This document shows positions 1 to 9,940 of a DNA stretch of 64,000 nt, piece after piece. Under the pieces are notes generated by a model. That model worked only from the letters and a program-made list of their open reading frames with translations. It had not been told where the DNA came from and ran no database searches. This stretch comes from CAVVIH01 sp963748295 (GTDB lineage Bacteria > Acidobacteriota > Vicinamibacteria > Vicinamibacterales > 2-12-FULL-66-21). Numbering within the stretch: the stretch's first letter is position 1; every line of letters starts with the position of its first letter. The stretch lies in contig CAVVIH010000005.1 of assembly GCA_963748295.1 (NCBI GenBank), positions 558,001 to 622,000 of the forward strand. Direction: 5' to 3'. The position numbers were made by a program, and so were the translations under genes.

Positions 1-2049
1 GCAGGTGAAGGTCGTTCCCGCCGTGTCGGACGTGACGGTTGCCGGCTCGCACCCGGTCGTGCTCGAGACCGTCGATTCCGGATCGGTCACGGTCCACGTT
101 ACGCTGACGTCGCTGACGTACCAACCGTTGTTGCCGAGCGTGCCGGTGACGTTCGGCGTAATGACCGGCGCGGTCGCGTCGTTGTCGAAGAAGAACGTCC
201 GCGTCCCGCTGGGCGCATTGTTGCCGGCTTTGTCATACGCCTTCGCAAACCACGTGTGGCTGCCCGGAACAGTCGGCGTGTAGTCGGTTCGCCAGCCGCT
301 GCTCCCGTTGTCGTCCGAGCCGACGAGGGCGCCGTCAACATAGAACTCCACGATCTCGATGTTCTCGTCGGTGCCGCCCGCGTCGACGGGCAACGCGCGG
401 AGTTGAACAGGCCCCGTCACGACTGCGGCATCGGCAGGCTCGATCAGCGTCACGACAGGATTCGTGTTGTCGACGACGACAATCTTGGAGTCGTTGGCCG
501 CAGTGTTCTCGCCCGGGCCGGTAGCAAAGGCGCGCACGGTATAGTCGCCGTCCGCAACGAGTGCACCGCCCGCGTTCTTGCCGTCCCACGTGGCGCTGGC
601 GTTGGTGTTCGCCGCGAGGTTGCCGACGACGAAGGTGCGAACGAGGCCGCCGGCACCGTTCCGAACCCGTATTTCGAACCCGGTGAGGGCGCCGCCGCCC
701 TGATTTCTCGCGGTGATGAGAGTGTCGTCCTTGACACCGGCGGAGGAAGGCTGTGACGGCGAGAACGGCGTCGGCGTGGCGTCGACTATTCGGGGCTGGC
801 CATCGGTGAACGTCGTCTGTGCGACGCGTCCGGACGACATGCCGCGCGCGATCAGATAGAACCGCACGCCGAGGTCGTGCGTTTCAGGCGCCCACTTATC
901 CCACTGAATGTTCCCATCGGCATCCGCCGTGACTTCCAGCACGTAGTCGTCGTGCACCGCCGGGTCCTCCTGGAACCGCAGACGCACGACTTCGTCACGC
1001 TGCCATCCGGTGCCGGTGATAATTGCCAGCTGCCCGGGGGCGTAATCGTCCTTGTCAGTCCTGACCGTGGGGAAACGATAGCTCTCGTCATCTGCCGCGC
1101 CGCCACCCGACACGAATGCGAAACCCTCGGACTGCGGCCCGCTGATGGCGCCCGAACGTGCCAGGGCCATAGGCGCGGCCGCGGCGAACTGTCCCATCCC
1201 GTACGAATATGGATCCGGGAATTCGGCAGGCAGGAAGAGATCGGCAGTCGCCTGCGCATTCCCGCCAGCGGACCCGCCCGCGATCAGCACGCTGTTGTTG
1301 TGCGGCAGCAGCAGCGCTGAATGGCCGCTGCGCGGCACGCTCATCTGCGTGTCGACAACACTGAACGATCCGATGGACGGTTCAAAGATCTCAGCCGTGC
1401 TCAGATCGCTCGTGCCGTCGTTGCCGCCAGCCACCAGCACGCGTCCATCGATCAACGTCGTCGCCGATGCGCCGCTGCGCGGGCTCTGGAGGTCCGCCGA
1501 GGTCACGATCGATCCCGTCTTGGGATCGAAGATCTCCGTGGTTGCCAGTGCGGTCCCGTCGGCGCCGGTTCCGCCCGCGATCAGAATGGAGCCATCCGCG
1601 AGTTGTGCTGCGGCAGCAGCGATGCGGGGTGCAGCCATCGCACCGGCCAGGGACGAACTGCCGGCGGCGGGAACGAAGATTTCGAGATCGGCGCTCAGCG
1701 CATCGCCCGTCGATCCGCCGGCGAAGAGTACACGGCCATCGGCGAGCAGCGCCGCCGCGTGTCCGGTGCGAGGTGCGATCATCGTCCCAACGACGACGAG
1801 CGCGCCGGCGGCATCGCGCACCAGGATCGTGTCGGTAATGGTGCCGTCAGCCGCTCGGCCTCCTGCAATCAGGGTGCGCCCGTCGGGGAGCGGCACGGCA
1901 GCTGCGCCGGTCCGGCCATCCGCCGCTGCGCCCGCAGCGGCCCATTCCCCTACTGCGTGCGGAAGCTGCGCCCGCACGAGCAGACCCGACGAGACGATTA
2001 CCGCCGCCGCAAGGAGGAACGCGGTCAGACGCCTGGAGAGAGATCGCAC
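1..2049 (-). CDS. Secreted kelch-repeat protein with bacterial Ig-like domains (partial, C-terminus off window)
   Basis: Reading down from a GTG at 2049 the frame stays open for 683 codons to the window edge, so the C-terminus is missing. An AAGGAG ribosome site lies 5 nt upstream (about 2055-2060). The N-terminus RSLSRRLTAFLLAAAVIV then SSGLLVRAQ is a typical export signal. Residues about 35-280 carry kelch-like blades with the pattern LxDGxVLVAGG (for example ADGRVLFAGG, IDGRVLVAGG), predicting a beta-propeller. The region after residue about 340 contains Ig/FlgD-like sheets (GDYTVRAFATGPGENTAAND, then VVTLIEPADAAVV and a GNNGWYVSDV segment) found in long secreted proteins of this lineage. 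The role is unknown; a surface or adhesive function is plausible. The opposite strand is open over long stretches but encodes nothing recognisable. Confidence 0.8.
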   Translation of the reverse strand, partial: MRSLSRRLTAFLLAAAVIVSSGLLVRAQLPHAVGEWAAAGAAADGRTGAAAVPLPDGRTLIAGGRAADGTITDTILVRDAAGALVVVGTMIAPRTGHAAALLADGRVLFAGGSTGDALSADLEIFVPAAGSSSLAGAMAAPRIAAAAAQLADGSILIAGGTGADGTALATTEIFDPKTGSIVTSADLQSPRSGASATTLIDGRVLVAGGNDGTSDLSTAEIFEPSIGSFSVVDTQMSVPRSGHSALLLPHNNSVLIAGGSAGGNAQATADLFLPAEFPDPYSYGMGQFAAAAPMALARSGAISGPQSEGFAFVSGGGAADDESYRFPTVRTDKDDYAPGQLAIITGTGWQRDEVVRLRFQEDPAVHDDYVLEVTADADGNIQWDKWAPETHDLGVRFYLIARGMSSGRVAQTTFTDGQPRIVDATPTPFSPSQPSSAGVKDDTLITARNQGGGALTGFEIRVRNGAGGLVRTFVVGNLAANTNASATWDGKNAGGALVADGDYTVRAFATGPGENTAANDSKIVVVDNTNPVVTLIEPADAAVVTGPVQLRALPVDAGGTDENIEIVEFYVDGALVGSDDNGSSGWRTDYTPTVPGSHTWFAKAYDKAGNNAPSGTRTFFFDNDATAPVITPNVTGTLGNNGWYVSDVSVTWTVTDPESTVSSTTGCEPATVTSDTAGTTFTC

Positions 2050-2317
2050 ACGAACTCCTTTACTTGGTACCGGGGTTCGAATCGATGAGCCGGCAAGAGG
2101 TATGCCCGTGTTTGCTGCGGTCGCCAGGCGTGCGCGTGTTTGTCGAAGCGCCTTACATCAGGGAGATACGGACGTTAATTGATCAATAGGGATGGCGTGA
2201 ATTGCGCAAGCACGTAACCGGTCGGGATGGGACATTAGTCTGGCTCGGGCCGGAGTTCGAATCGGGCGCGTAACTTGCTCGCGGCAGCGCTAAAGGGCTG
2301 CACTACGTGCTGCGCTC

Positions 2318-2340
2318 GTAGCGCAGGCCTTCAGGCCTGC
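2318..2340. repeat. REP-like palindromic repeat, copy 1
   Basis: A 7-bp perfect stem GCAGGCC/GGCCTGC with a TTCA loop, preceded by GTAGC. The same 23-mer with one mismatch lies inverted at 54973-54995, about 52 kb away, in another intergenic gap. Degenerate half-copies (GGGCTGCACTAC at about 2295) flank it. This looks like a dispersed short palindromic family. Confidence 0.6.
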
Positions 2341-2396
2341 CCTCGGGCGTTCGCTCCCTCCCGCGCTAACGTTAGTACCACCAATCCCCCTGTAAT

Positions 2397-2404
2397 AAAG
2401 GAGG
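2397..2404 (+). promoter_or_regulatory. Strong Shine-Dalgarno deciding the GTG start of the subtilase
   Basis: AAAGGAGG at 2397-2404 lies 6 nt before the GTG at 2411, fixing a start with no in-frame ATG nearby. Confidence 0.7.
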
Positions 2405-2410
2405 CGGCAC

Positions 2411-4141
2411 GTGGCAAAGAGGCGCAAACCCAGCACCACAGCGCGGACTGGGCGGAAGAAGACCGCCGCGCGGGCGAAGGCGAAGAGGCCGGTCAAGGCA
2501 GCCGCTCCACAACGTGATGTTCGGGGCGAGGTGCCGCGCGTCAGGGGCACCGGGCCCGTGACCTTGCGGCCCGGCCTGGCGATGGCGGCGGGACGCGTCT
2601 CGGTCGCGGCGCCGGCCACCGCCCGGATGATCATCCTGCCGCGGCGCGGACTCCGCGCCGAGGGGACGGGCCTCGAAACGACCACGGTCAACGCGCTGTT
2701 CGCGCTGAGAAATGTGGTGGGACGCGGACCGGTGAAGCTGTCCAGCGTCGTCAGCAACGTGGGGCTGGCGGCGTCTCCCGCGCTGGCCGGCGGGGCGACG
2801 CTGAAGGTCCTCGACTCGATCGCGGAGAACGGCGCCAAGCTGGTCGAGATGAATCCTGGAGACGAAGCGGCGGTGCGTGCCGCATTGCCAGGACTGCGGC
2901 TCGTCCCCGAGGTTTTTTACCAGCCGATGTCGCTGCGCCTTTCACTCGAGTCGGATCTGCAGCCGACCGGCGCGGCAGCAACGGTCAAGGTCAAAGTGCA
3001 GTCGACCGCGGATGGGAAGCCCGTGCGCGACGTGCGCGTGATCGGCTTCACCAACTTCGCGCTGCGTCTCGGGGCCGAAGCCTTCGCCGATGCCAACGGC
3101 GTGGCTTCGCTCAAATTCGGATCGAAGCCCGCGAAGATCGAGCGCTTGTACGTGTTCGCCGAACGCGGGTTCTGGAGTCAGCTCCGGAAATCGGTGTCGA
3201 CGACAGGACAGATCGCCGTGGCACTCGATCCGATCGATTTGAGCAAGAAGGACGTGCTCCGCACGATCTACGGCGAGACGGCGCTGGCCCTGGGGAGCGG
3301 CGTCAAGGTCGGCGTGATCGATACCGGCTCGGGGCCGCATCCGCAACTGGTGATCGCCGGCGGCTTCAACGCGGTCACCGGACAGAACCCCGGCGACTTC
3401 GGCGACAACGGCGACATGCACGGGACGCACGTCGCCGGCATCATCGCCGCCCGCGGCAGCGCGCCGACCGGCGTGCGCGGGCTCGCGCCGGGAGTCTCGC
3501 TTTTCAGCTACCGCGTGTTTCCTCAGGGCGAGAACGCCTCGAACTTCGACATCGCCAAGGCGATCGATCGCGCGCGGACGGACGGCTGCGATCTGATCAA
3601 TCTCAGTCTCGGACGTCCCGCCGATGCGGGCGAGGGACCGGACGAACCGCTCGTGCGTTTCGCGCTCGAGGACGCGCGGGCGGCGGGCATGCTGCCGATC
3701 GCTGCCGCCGGCAACGACGGTCGCGCGCCCGTCGCGTTCCCCGGTTCGGACGATCTGTGCCTCGCCGTGTCGGCACTCGGGAACCGCAAGACGCAGCCGG
3801 CAAGCAGCGTCTCGACGGCCGCGTTCGCGCCGCCTGCCGGCGCCGACCCGAACGAGTTCGTGGCCGATTTTTCCAACATCGGCCCCGAGATCGATTTGAT
3901 CGGTCCCGGCGTCGGCGTGATCTCGACGGTCCCGACCAAGGACTTCGCGGTGATGGACGGCACGTCGATGGCCTGCCCGGCGGTGACCGGCATCGTCGCT
4001 CGACTGCTCGCGGCGCAATCCGCTATCCTCAACATGGCGCGCAACGACGCGCGCGCCGCCGCGATCGCTCAGCTGGCGCTCCAGGCGGCTCGCTCGCGCG
4101 GCTTCGCGGCGCAATTCGAGGGGCACGGACTGCCAATCTGA
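2411..4141 (+). CDS. Subtilisin-like serine protease (peptidase S8)
   Basis: 576 aa. The S8 catalytic triad is intact: Asp304 in VGVIDTG, His337 in DMHGTHVAG, Ser519 in MDGTSMACP, with oxyanion Asn435 in AAAGNDG. The first 35 residues are rich in Lys/Arg/Ala (KRRKP, GRKKTAARAKAKR) and do not form a signal peptide. Residues about 60-270 are a non-catalytic region with beta-rich segments, perhaps a carboxypeptidase-regulatory or transthyretin-like fold around 180-265. Without a signal the enzyme may be cytoplasmic or use another export route. A 79-aa I9-like protein starts 4 nt after the stop, so the inhibitor/chaperone is apparently supplied in trans. The GTG start is fixed by the preceding SD. 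The family and mechanism are secure; substrate and location are not. Confidence 0.92.
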   Translation: MAKRRKPSTTARTGRKKTAARAKAKRPVKAAAPQRDVRGEVPRVRGTGPVTLRPGLAMAAGRVSVAAPATARMIILPRRGLRAEGTGLETTTVNALFALRNVVGRGPVKLSSVVSNVGLAASPALAGGATLKVLDSIAENGAKLVEMNPGDEAAVRAALPGLRLVPEVFYQPMSLRLSLESDLQPTGAAATVKVKVQSTADGKPVRDVRVIGFTNFALRLGAEAFADANGVASLKFGSKPAKIERLYVFAERGFWSQLRKSVSTTGQIAVALDPIDLSKKDVLRTIYGETALALGSGVKVGVIDTGSGPHPQLVIAGGFNAVTGQNPGDFGDNGDMHGTHVAGIIAARGSAPTGVRGLAPGVSLFSYRVFPQGENASNFDIAKAIDRARTDGCDLINLSLGRPADAGEGPDEPLVRFALEDARAAGMLPIAAAGNDGRAPVAFPGSDDLCLAVSALGNRKTQPASSVSTAAFAPPAGADPNEFVADFSNIGPEIDLIGPGVGVISTVPTKDFAVMDGTSMACPAVTGIVARLLAAQSAILNMARNDARAAAIAQLALQAARSRGFAAQFEGHGLPI

Positions 4142-4145
4142 TCTC

Positions 4146-4385
4146 ATGGGGCGTTTCATCGTCCGCTTCCGCCGCGACACGGCGGCCAGAGATGCGATCG
4201 TGGAACGACTCCACGCCTCCCCGGAGGTCGTCGTCGTCGAGGAGACGCCGAAGATGGTGCTGGTGGAGGCGAACGACAAGGCCCTGCGGCAACTGGTCCC
4301 CGATTCGGACGACGTCGCGATCGTCCCCGAGCGGCATTACGAGCGTCCGAACCCGCCCCTGACGATCGAAAAGAAGCAGAAATAG
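4146..4385 (+). CDS. Small protein resembling a free-standing subtilase propeptide/inhibitor (I9-like)
   Basis: 79 aa starting 4 nt after the subtilase stop, so almost certainly co-transcribed. It opens with GRFIVRFRRDTAARD, then has a helix (AIVERLHAS), two strands (EVVVVEE, KMVLVEAN), a second helix (KALRQLV) and a final strand (VAIVPER). This beta-alpha-beta-beta-alpha-beta order and the start GRFIVRF match the I9 subtilisin propeptide fold, which inhibits and chaperones S8 proteases. The adjacent protease has no obvious I9 domain of its own. The assignment rests on fold pattern and context only. The alternative is an unrelated ferredoxin-like small protein. Confidence 0.6.
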   Translation: MGRFIVRFRRDTAARDAIVERLHASPEVVVVEETPKMVLVEANDKALRQLVPDSDDVAIVPERHYERPNPPLTIEKKQK

Positions 4386-4507
4386 GCCACTTCCTGCTCA
4401 GCTTGGCCTTCGGACGGGCCCAAGCCAGGGCCGCGTGACCAACGGCAGCCGCCACGGCTCACCTGCAATTCGTCACGGAAAAATGTATACCCGCCACCAG
4501 CATCCGC

Positions 4508-4536
4508 TTGACACAAGGGTAGTTAAGGCGCAGGAT
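4508..4536 (+). promoter_or_regulatory. Candidate sigma70-type promoter of the TonB receptor
   Basis: A perfect TTGACA (4508-4513) is followed after 17 nt by CAGGAT (4531-4536), a weak -10 that keeps the second A and final T. It would give a leader of about 85 nt containing a CCCC/GGGG hairpin near 4563-4577, ahead of the AGGAGGAGG ribosome site at 4611-4619. Confidence 0.4.
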
Positions 4537-4626
4537 TGCCGAGCCCATCGATGCGCGCGTTGACCCCTGTGCGGGGGTGTGCGCGTTGATGTTTGTACGA
4601 CCGAAGTATCAGGAGGAGGATGCTCG

Positions 4627-7600
4627 ATGAAGTGCAGGCTTGTGACACTCGTAGTGTGCGCAGCCCTGGCGATAGCCTCGCCGGCTTTCGCCCAGGGCGG
4701 CGGCACACAGACGATCTCGGGGGTCGTCGTAGACACCGGCGGCGGTGTCGTCCCCGGCGCGGAAGTCCAGGTCAAGAACAACGCCACGGGCGTCGGTCAA
4801 TCGCAGGTCAGCAACGCTGAGGGCGGGTTCTCGTTCGCCGGCATGCAGGTCGGCACCTACACGGTGACCGTCACCCTTCAGGGTTTCAAGACCTTCGTAT
4901 CGAACGACGTGGTGGTCACCTCAGGCGCCCCAGCCGCAGTGCGTGCGACGCTGGAGGTCGGCGGTCTCGAGGAGCAGGTCGTCGTGTCGTCGAAGTCTGA
5001 AATCGTCCAGACCCAGTCGACCGTCATCTCGTCGACCATCAACACCAGCCAGATCTCGAAGCTGCCGATCACCAGCCGCAGCGCGATGGACTTCGTCACG
5101 CTGCTCCCGGGCGTCACCACGCCTGGCGGCAACCGGCAGTCGCAGATCAACGGCCTGCCGCAGGGCGTCATCAACATCACGCTCGACGGCGTGAACATCC
5201 AGGACAACACGCTGCGCAGCACGGACGGCTTCTTCGCGATCGTCAGCCCGCGCCTCGACGCGATTGAAGAAGTGACGGTGACGACCGCCACGCAGGAAGC
5301 CAGCGCCGGACAGGGCGCCGTGCAGATCAAGTTCGTCACGCGCTCGGGCGGCAACGACTTCACGGGCAGCGGCTATCACTACTTCCGCAGCGACAAGCTG
5401 AACGCGAACACCTGGTTCAACAACCGCAACGCGGTGGCGAAGGCCAAGCTGAAGCAGAATCAGTACGGGGTGCGCGCCGGCGGCCCGATCGTCCAGAACA
5501 AGGCGTTCTTCTTCGCGAACTACGAAGAGTTCCGGCAGCCGAGCGGCGTCACACGCAACCGCAATATCCTGAACGCGCAGGCGCAGCAGGGCATCTTCAC
5601 GTACGTGCCGACCGGCGGCTCGCCGCAAACCGTCAACCTGCTCGCGCTCGCGGCCGCCAACGGCCAGACCTCGACTCAGGACCCGACGATCGCTGGTGTT
5701 CTTCGCGACATCCGCGCCGCGGTTGCAGGTGGCTCGATCGCCAATATCGACGACAACCTCGAGCGCTACACGTTCAACGTGAGCACCGAGTCGGTCCGGC
5801 GCTACCCGACGACGCGAGTCGACTACAACATCACCGACAAGCACCGTTTCAGCAACGCGTTCAACTATCAAAAGTTCACGGATTTCCCGGACACGCTGAA
5901 CAACATGGACGCGACGTTCCCGGGATTCCCCGTCGAGGCCGGACAGAAGTCGGAACGCTACAGCATCAGCAACGCCTTGCGCTCCACGCTCGGCGCCAAC
6001 ATGGTCAACGAAGCGCTGGTCGCCTGGAGCGGCGCACCGGTCACGTTCTTCGGCGAGCTGAGCCCTGACAACTGGGGAGGGACGTCCGTCGCGGACCAGC
6101 TGGGATACCGGATCACGTTCCCCGGCACGGCCGGCATGAATCCGGTCAGCGCGAACCCGACCGGCGGCTTCAACCCGCAGTCGCGCAATGCGTCGACCTT
6201 GCAGATTGAAAACACGCTGACCTGGCTGAAGGGCCGTCACAGCCTCAGCATGGGTGGTTCGTGGACGCAGTACGACCTCTGGTTGAAGAACCAGCAGCTG
6301 GTGCCGAACATCACGTTGGGCATTGCCAACGGCGACCCTGCTTCCGGATTGTTCACGGGAGCGAATTTCCCCGGCGCGTCGGCCGCCCAGCTTGCGGCAG
6401 CGCAGAGCCTGTACGCGATCATGACCGGACGGGTCACGTCGGTCGCCGGCAACGCGGCGTTGGGCGAAGACAGCGGCGAATACGAGTATCTGGGCAACTC
6501 GATCCAGCGGTCGCGCATGCGCGAAGCCGGATTCTTCGTCCAGGACTCGTGGCGCGTCAGGCCGAACCTGACGGTCAACGCAGGTCTGAGATACGAGCTG
6601 CAGTACCCCTTTACGCCGCGCAACGACAGCTACTCGACGGTGACGCTCGACAGCTTCTGCGGTGTATCCGGAACCAATTCGGACACGATCTGCAATCTGT
6701 TCCAGCCAGGCGCGACGCCGGGTACTCGGCCGACGTTCGTGAACTTCGGTTCCGGCACTGCCGCGTATGACACCGACTACAACAACTTCGCGCCAAGCCT
6801 CGGCGTAGCCTGGACCCTGCGGGGATCGAACGGGTTCATGGGCACAATCCTCGGCAGGAACGAAGGCGACTCCGTCATCCGCGGCGGCTTCACCCGCGCG
6901 TTCAGCCGCGAAGGCATGGCGCGGTTCTCCGATCGATTCGGCGCAAACCCGGGCGTGACCATCAACGATCCGACCCGGAGCGAGGCCAACGGCAATCTCG
7001 GAGCGCTGCCGGTTCTCTTCCGTGATCAGAGCCGGCTGGCACCAGCGGCGTTCCCGCTGACCCCGCAGTATCCCCTGACGGAGCTCGTCAGCGGCGACGC
7101 GAACCTCATGGATCCGAAGCCTCGAGGTCCCGTATGCCGATTCATGGACGATCGGCATTCAGCGCACGATCGGCCGGAGCATGGCGTTCGAAGCCCGCTA
7201 CGTGGGAACCCGCTCGCGCGACATCTGGGCCCCGCTGGACTTCAACGAGATCAACATCTTCGAGAACGGGTTCCTGAACGAATTCCGGGCCGCGCAGGCC
7301 AACCTGCGGGCGAACGTCGCCAACGGCGTCGCGAATCAGGGCTACGTTTACCGCGGACCCGGCACCGGGACCGTTCCGCTGCCAATCATGTTCGCGTATT
7401 TCCAGGGTGCTGGAGATCCGAACAACGCCGCGGCGTATACGTCCGCGAACTTCCGGACGAACAACACCTTCCTGACGCCGCTGGCGACCTTCAACCCGAA
7501 CCCGTTCGGCTTTGCGAACAGCCTTCAGGGCACTGCGGCACAGCGGACGAATGCGACCAACGCGGGCCTTGCGTCGAATTTCTTCGTCGCGAACCCCGAC

Positions 7601-8449
7601 CTGATCGGTGGCATCAACATGGTCACCAACGTCGGCCGCTCCGACTACAACGCACTGCAGCTCGAGCTGCGGCGCCGGCTGTCGCAGGGCCTGCAGTTCC
7701 AGTCCAGCTACTCGTTCGGCCGGCAGGAAGTGCACTCGTGGCAGACCCACCGCCGTGACGTGTTCATGATCCGCGACGCGGGCGATCCGGGCGACCTGAC
7801 GCACGTGTTCAAGATGAACGCGGTTTACGACCTGCCGTTCGGCCAGGGCCGTCGCTTCGGCGGCAACGTCAACGGCTTCTGGGAGCGCATCATCGGCGAG
7901 TGGTCGGTGAGCCTCGTGTCGCGCTTGCAGAGCGGCCGGCTGATCGACCTGGGCAACGTCCGCGTCATCGGCATGTCCGCCGACGACGTCCAGGGCATGT
8001 TCAAGCTGCGGTTCGACGACGCGGGCAAGAAGGTGTGGATGCTGCCGCAGGACGTGATCGACAACACGATCCGTGCGTTCAGCGTCTCCGCCACTTCGGC
8101 GAGCGGCTACGGCACGGGCGGCGCGCCGACCGGCCGCTACTTCGCGCCGGCCAACGGTCCGGACTGCATGGAGATCGACAACGGCGGCGACTTCGGCGAC
8201 TGCGGCACGCGGTCCCTGGTCGTGACCGGGCCGATGTTCCAGCAGCACGACTTCAGTCTGGCGAAGCGGGTGAAGGTCGTCGGCCGGACGAACTTCGAGT
8301 TCCGCCTCGAAATGCTGAACGCGTTCAACAACGCCAACTTCGTCCCGGTGGGCGGCATTGGCGCCACGCTGAACAACTACGAGGTGACTGGCCTGACGGG
8401 CACGAATACCGCTCGCGTCATCCAGCTCGTCTCGCGGTTCAACTGGTAA
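4627..8449 (+). CDS. Oar-like TonB-dependent receptor with carboxypeptidase-regulatory domain (one frame break)
   Basis: An outer-membrane receptor for TonB-driven uptake; substrate unknown, and in this lineage often assumed to be glycan or peptide. The ATG at 4627 follows AGGAGGAGG by 7 nt. The signal peptide ends at AFA-22. Residues 28-110 form a CarboxypepD_reg domain (TISGVVVDTGGGVVPGAEV). The plug follows, with LDGVNIQDNTL and the IEEVTVTT segment, then a long beta-barrel. The reading frame breaks near 7116-7126: upstream it ends in ...SGDANLMDPK and downstream continues as VPYADSWTIGIQRT and MAFEARYVGTRSRD. Removing one base restores 1,273 codons and a classical C-terminal aromatic strand ending VSRFNW. 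The single indel is probably a consensus error. The gene is monocistronic, with a strong hairpin 16 nt after its stop. Confidence 0.9.
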
Positions 8450-8464
8450 GCGGCAGTACGTAAA

Positions 8465-8491
8465 ACCGGCCGGGCACCTCACCCGGCCGGT
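8465..8491 (+). terminator. Hairpin downstream of the TonB receptor
   Basis: A perfect 10-bp stem, ACCGGCCGGG (8465-8474) pairing with CCCGGCCGGT (8482-8491), with a 7-nt loop. It begins 16 nt after the receptor stop. No T-run follows, so it is only a likely terminator or mRNA-stabilising hairpin. It lies between convergent genes. Confidence 0.55.
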
Positions 8492-8580
8492 CATTCACGA
8501 TTTGCCGTCGTTGCCTTCGGATCGCAGCCGCCTCCTCCACGGCTGCGCCTGAAGCACGACGGCTTTTTACTGCTACGCTG

Positions 8581-8748
8581 ACAACTCCCAACTCCCAAAA
8601 AGACCAACTCCCAAACAGACACCAACTCCCAACTCCCAAAAACCCCAACTCCCAAACAGAGTCCCAAGTTCCAGCTCCCAACTCCCAAGAACCCGAGTCC
8701 CAGGAAGAACTTGGGAGTTGGCTTCTTTGGGAGTTGGGAGTTTCTACT
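8581..8748. repeat. Inverted arrays of the AACTCCC / GGGAGTT heptamer
   Basis: Plus-strand copies of AACTCCC recur from 8583 to about 8690, separated by AAAAAGACC, AAACAGACACC and similar spacers. They are followed by the complementary GGGAGTT copies from 8711 to 8747. The two halves can pair as a long hairpin between the convergent TonB receptor and the 8744-9936 gene. The G-rich strand has closely spaced G3 runs and could form a G-quadruplex. The same heptamer recurs at 18.96 kb and a sister GGGATTT at 24.7 and 47.06 kb. Confidence 0.75.
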
Positions 8749-9936
8749 GAGCGCAGCTCCTGAAAGGCGGCCTCCAGGCGCGGTAAAAGTTGTCCCGCGC
8801 CGGTCCCATCAGCGTTCGCTCTGCCGGAAAGCTCCCGGCGAACACACGGCCCATGAACGGCTCGATGAAGCGGCCGTATTTCGCGAGCGCGCGCTGGTCG
8901 TTGGCCATCAGCGCCGTCTTCATGTCGGTGAGCGTCGCAGGCGTCATCAGCTCCATCCGGCCGACGAACACGCGAACGAGACTGGCCGGCCGCGGTGCGA
9001 TGTCCAGCGGCAGGACGTCGTCGATCGCCTTCTGCGGGACGATGTAGAAGAGCCGCGCCCCTTCCTCGAACCAGGTGTCGGCCCACGTGGCGATCATCGC
9101 CTTCGCTTCGCGCGGATACAGTCCGGCGCCGGTCAGCACGCTCTCGAGGTGCGCCTTCAGCGACGCCAGTGGGACGCGCCTCGAGCGAAGCCGGGTCGAT
9201 CGTCGCCTCGCTGGTGGTGACGTTCCGTGCGTGGTAACGAACGGTGCCGCCGCGGTTGTCGAACACGACGATGGCGCCGGCAGGACCGGCGGGCGACTTC
9301 ACCGCGATCCGCCCGTCCGCGGCCACGGTCGCGCTCATCGGTGGCGCGAAGTCGCCGACACCGCGGTAGAACAGAAACCGCTCCTGCTCCGAGCCGACCT
9401 GCACCGGCGCCGCGTCGGTCTCGCGCGCGGGATAGTAGTGGCTGGGGGCGGCTCTCGCGCGGGAAATCCGCCGCGGCACGCGGCCTGATCCGGACGTTCG
9501 TCCAGGACGCCGAGCCTTCCGTCTTGCGGAGCTCGATCGCGCGCTCCGCCGGAATCCCGGCAATCATCGCGGGAGTGACCCGCGCCTGCGGGAACCACTC
9601 GGTGATGACGCCCTGCCTGAAGCGAACGTTCACGTTCACCGTCATGTCGGCGGTCGAATAGAAATAGAGAACCGGTGTCTCCATCCGGACCGTGCCCCAC
9701 AGGCTCCACTTCGGACCGAACTGCACGCGGTCGACGAAGCACGGCAGATCGTCGGCGCCCGTGAGCGGCGACCAGCCGACCGCCTCTCCGTCGACGCCGG
9801 CAATCGATGTGAAGGTGCCCCACTCGTGCACCGTCAGGCCGCCGGGATCCTTGGCCGGAACCGGCGCATGAGCGTCAGCGGCGACGAACATCACCGCGGC
9901 AACGAGGACGACGACGGTAGTGAAGCGGCCGCGCAT
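8744..9936 (-). pseudogene. Secreted 'VHEWGTFTS' conserved hypothetical protein (two frame breaks)
   Basis: ATG at 9936 with AAGGAGGG just upstream. The product opens with the signal MRGRFTTVVVLVAAVMFVAA and then GLTVHEWGTFTSIAGVDG, a motif I recall from uncharacterised planctomycete and acidobacterial proteins. The frame is broken near 9450 (from ADFPRES into APSHYYPARETDAAPVQVG) and again at about 9150-9190 (from IDPASLEARP into SLKAHLESVLTGAG). The tail includes AKMIATW-like and GARLFYIVPQKAID segments and ends ...FYRAWRPPFRSCAQ. Joined, it would be about 395 aa. A 77-aa gene lies 4 nt upstream in the same operon. No catalytic motif is recognised. The breaks may be sequencing errors, since all parts keep family-like sequence. 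Confidence 0.65.
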
Positions 9937-9940
9937 CTGG

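Larger units (their letters stand above)
2050..2410. other. Intergenic region between divergent genes with a REP-like palindrome
   Basis: The 361-bp gap separates the kelch protein (-) from the subtilase (+). It should hold both promoters, but I cannot pick a convincing pair of boxes. The only clear structure is the palindrome GCAGGCC-TTCA-GGCCTGC at 2323-2340, listed separately. Two GTTCGAATC strings (about 2074 and 2255) resemble tRNA T-loops but have no acceptor or D/anticodon arms around them. Confidence 0.5.

Noticed and set aside
1145..2182. Plus-strand Ala-rich open frame opposite the kelch protein
   Set aside because: It mirrors the kelch repeats; the minus strand has a signal peptide, SD and VLVAGG blades.
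2066..2262. Two GTTCGAATC strings resembling tRNA T-arms
   Set aside because: No matching acceptor stem, D-arm or anticodon arm within tRNA distance on either strand.
4921..7158. Antisense open frame opposite the TonB receptor
   Set aside because: High GC opens the opposite strand; the translation is low-information and the receptor motifs are on the plus strand.
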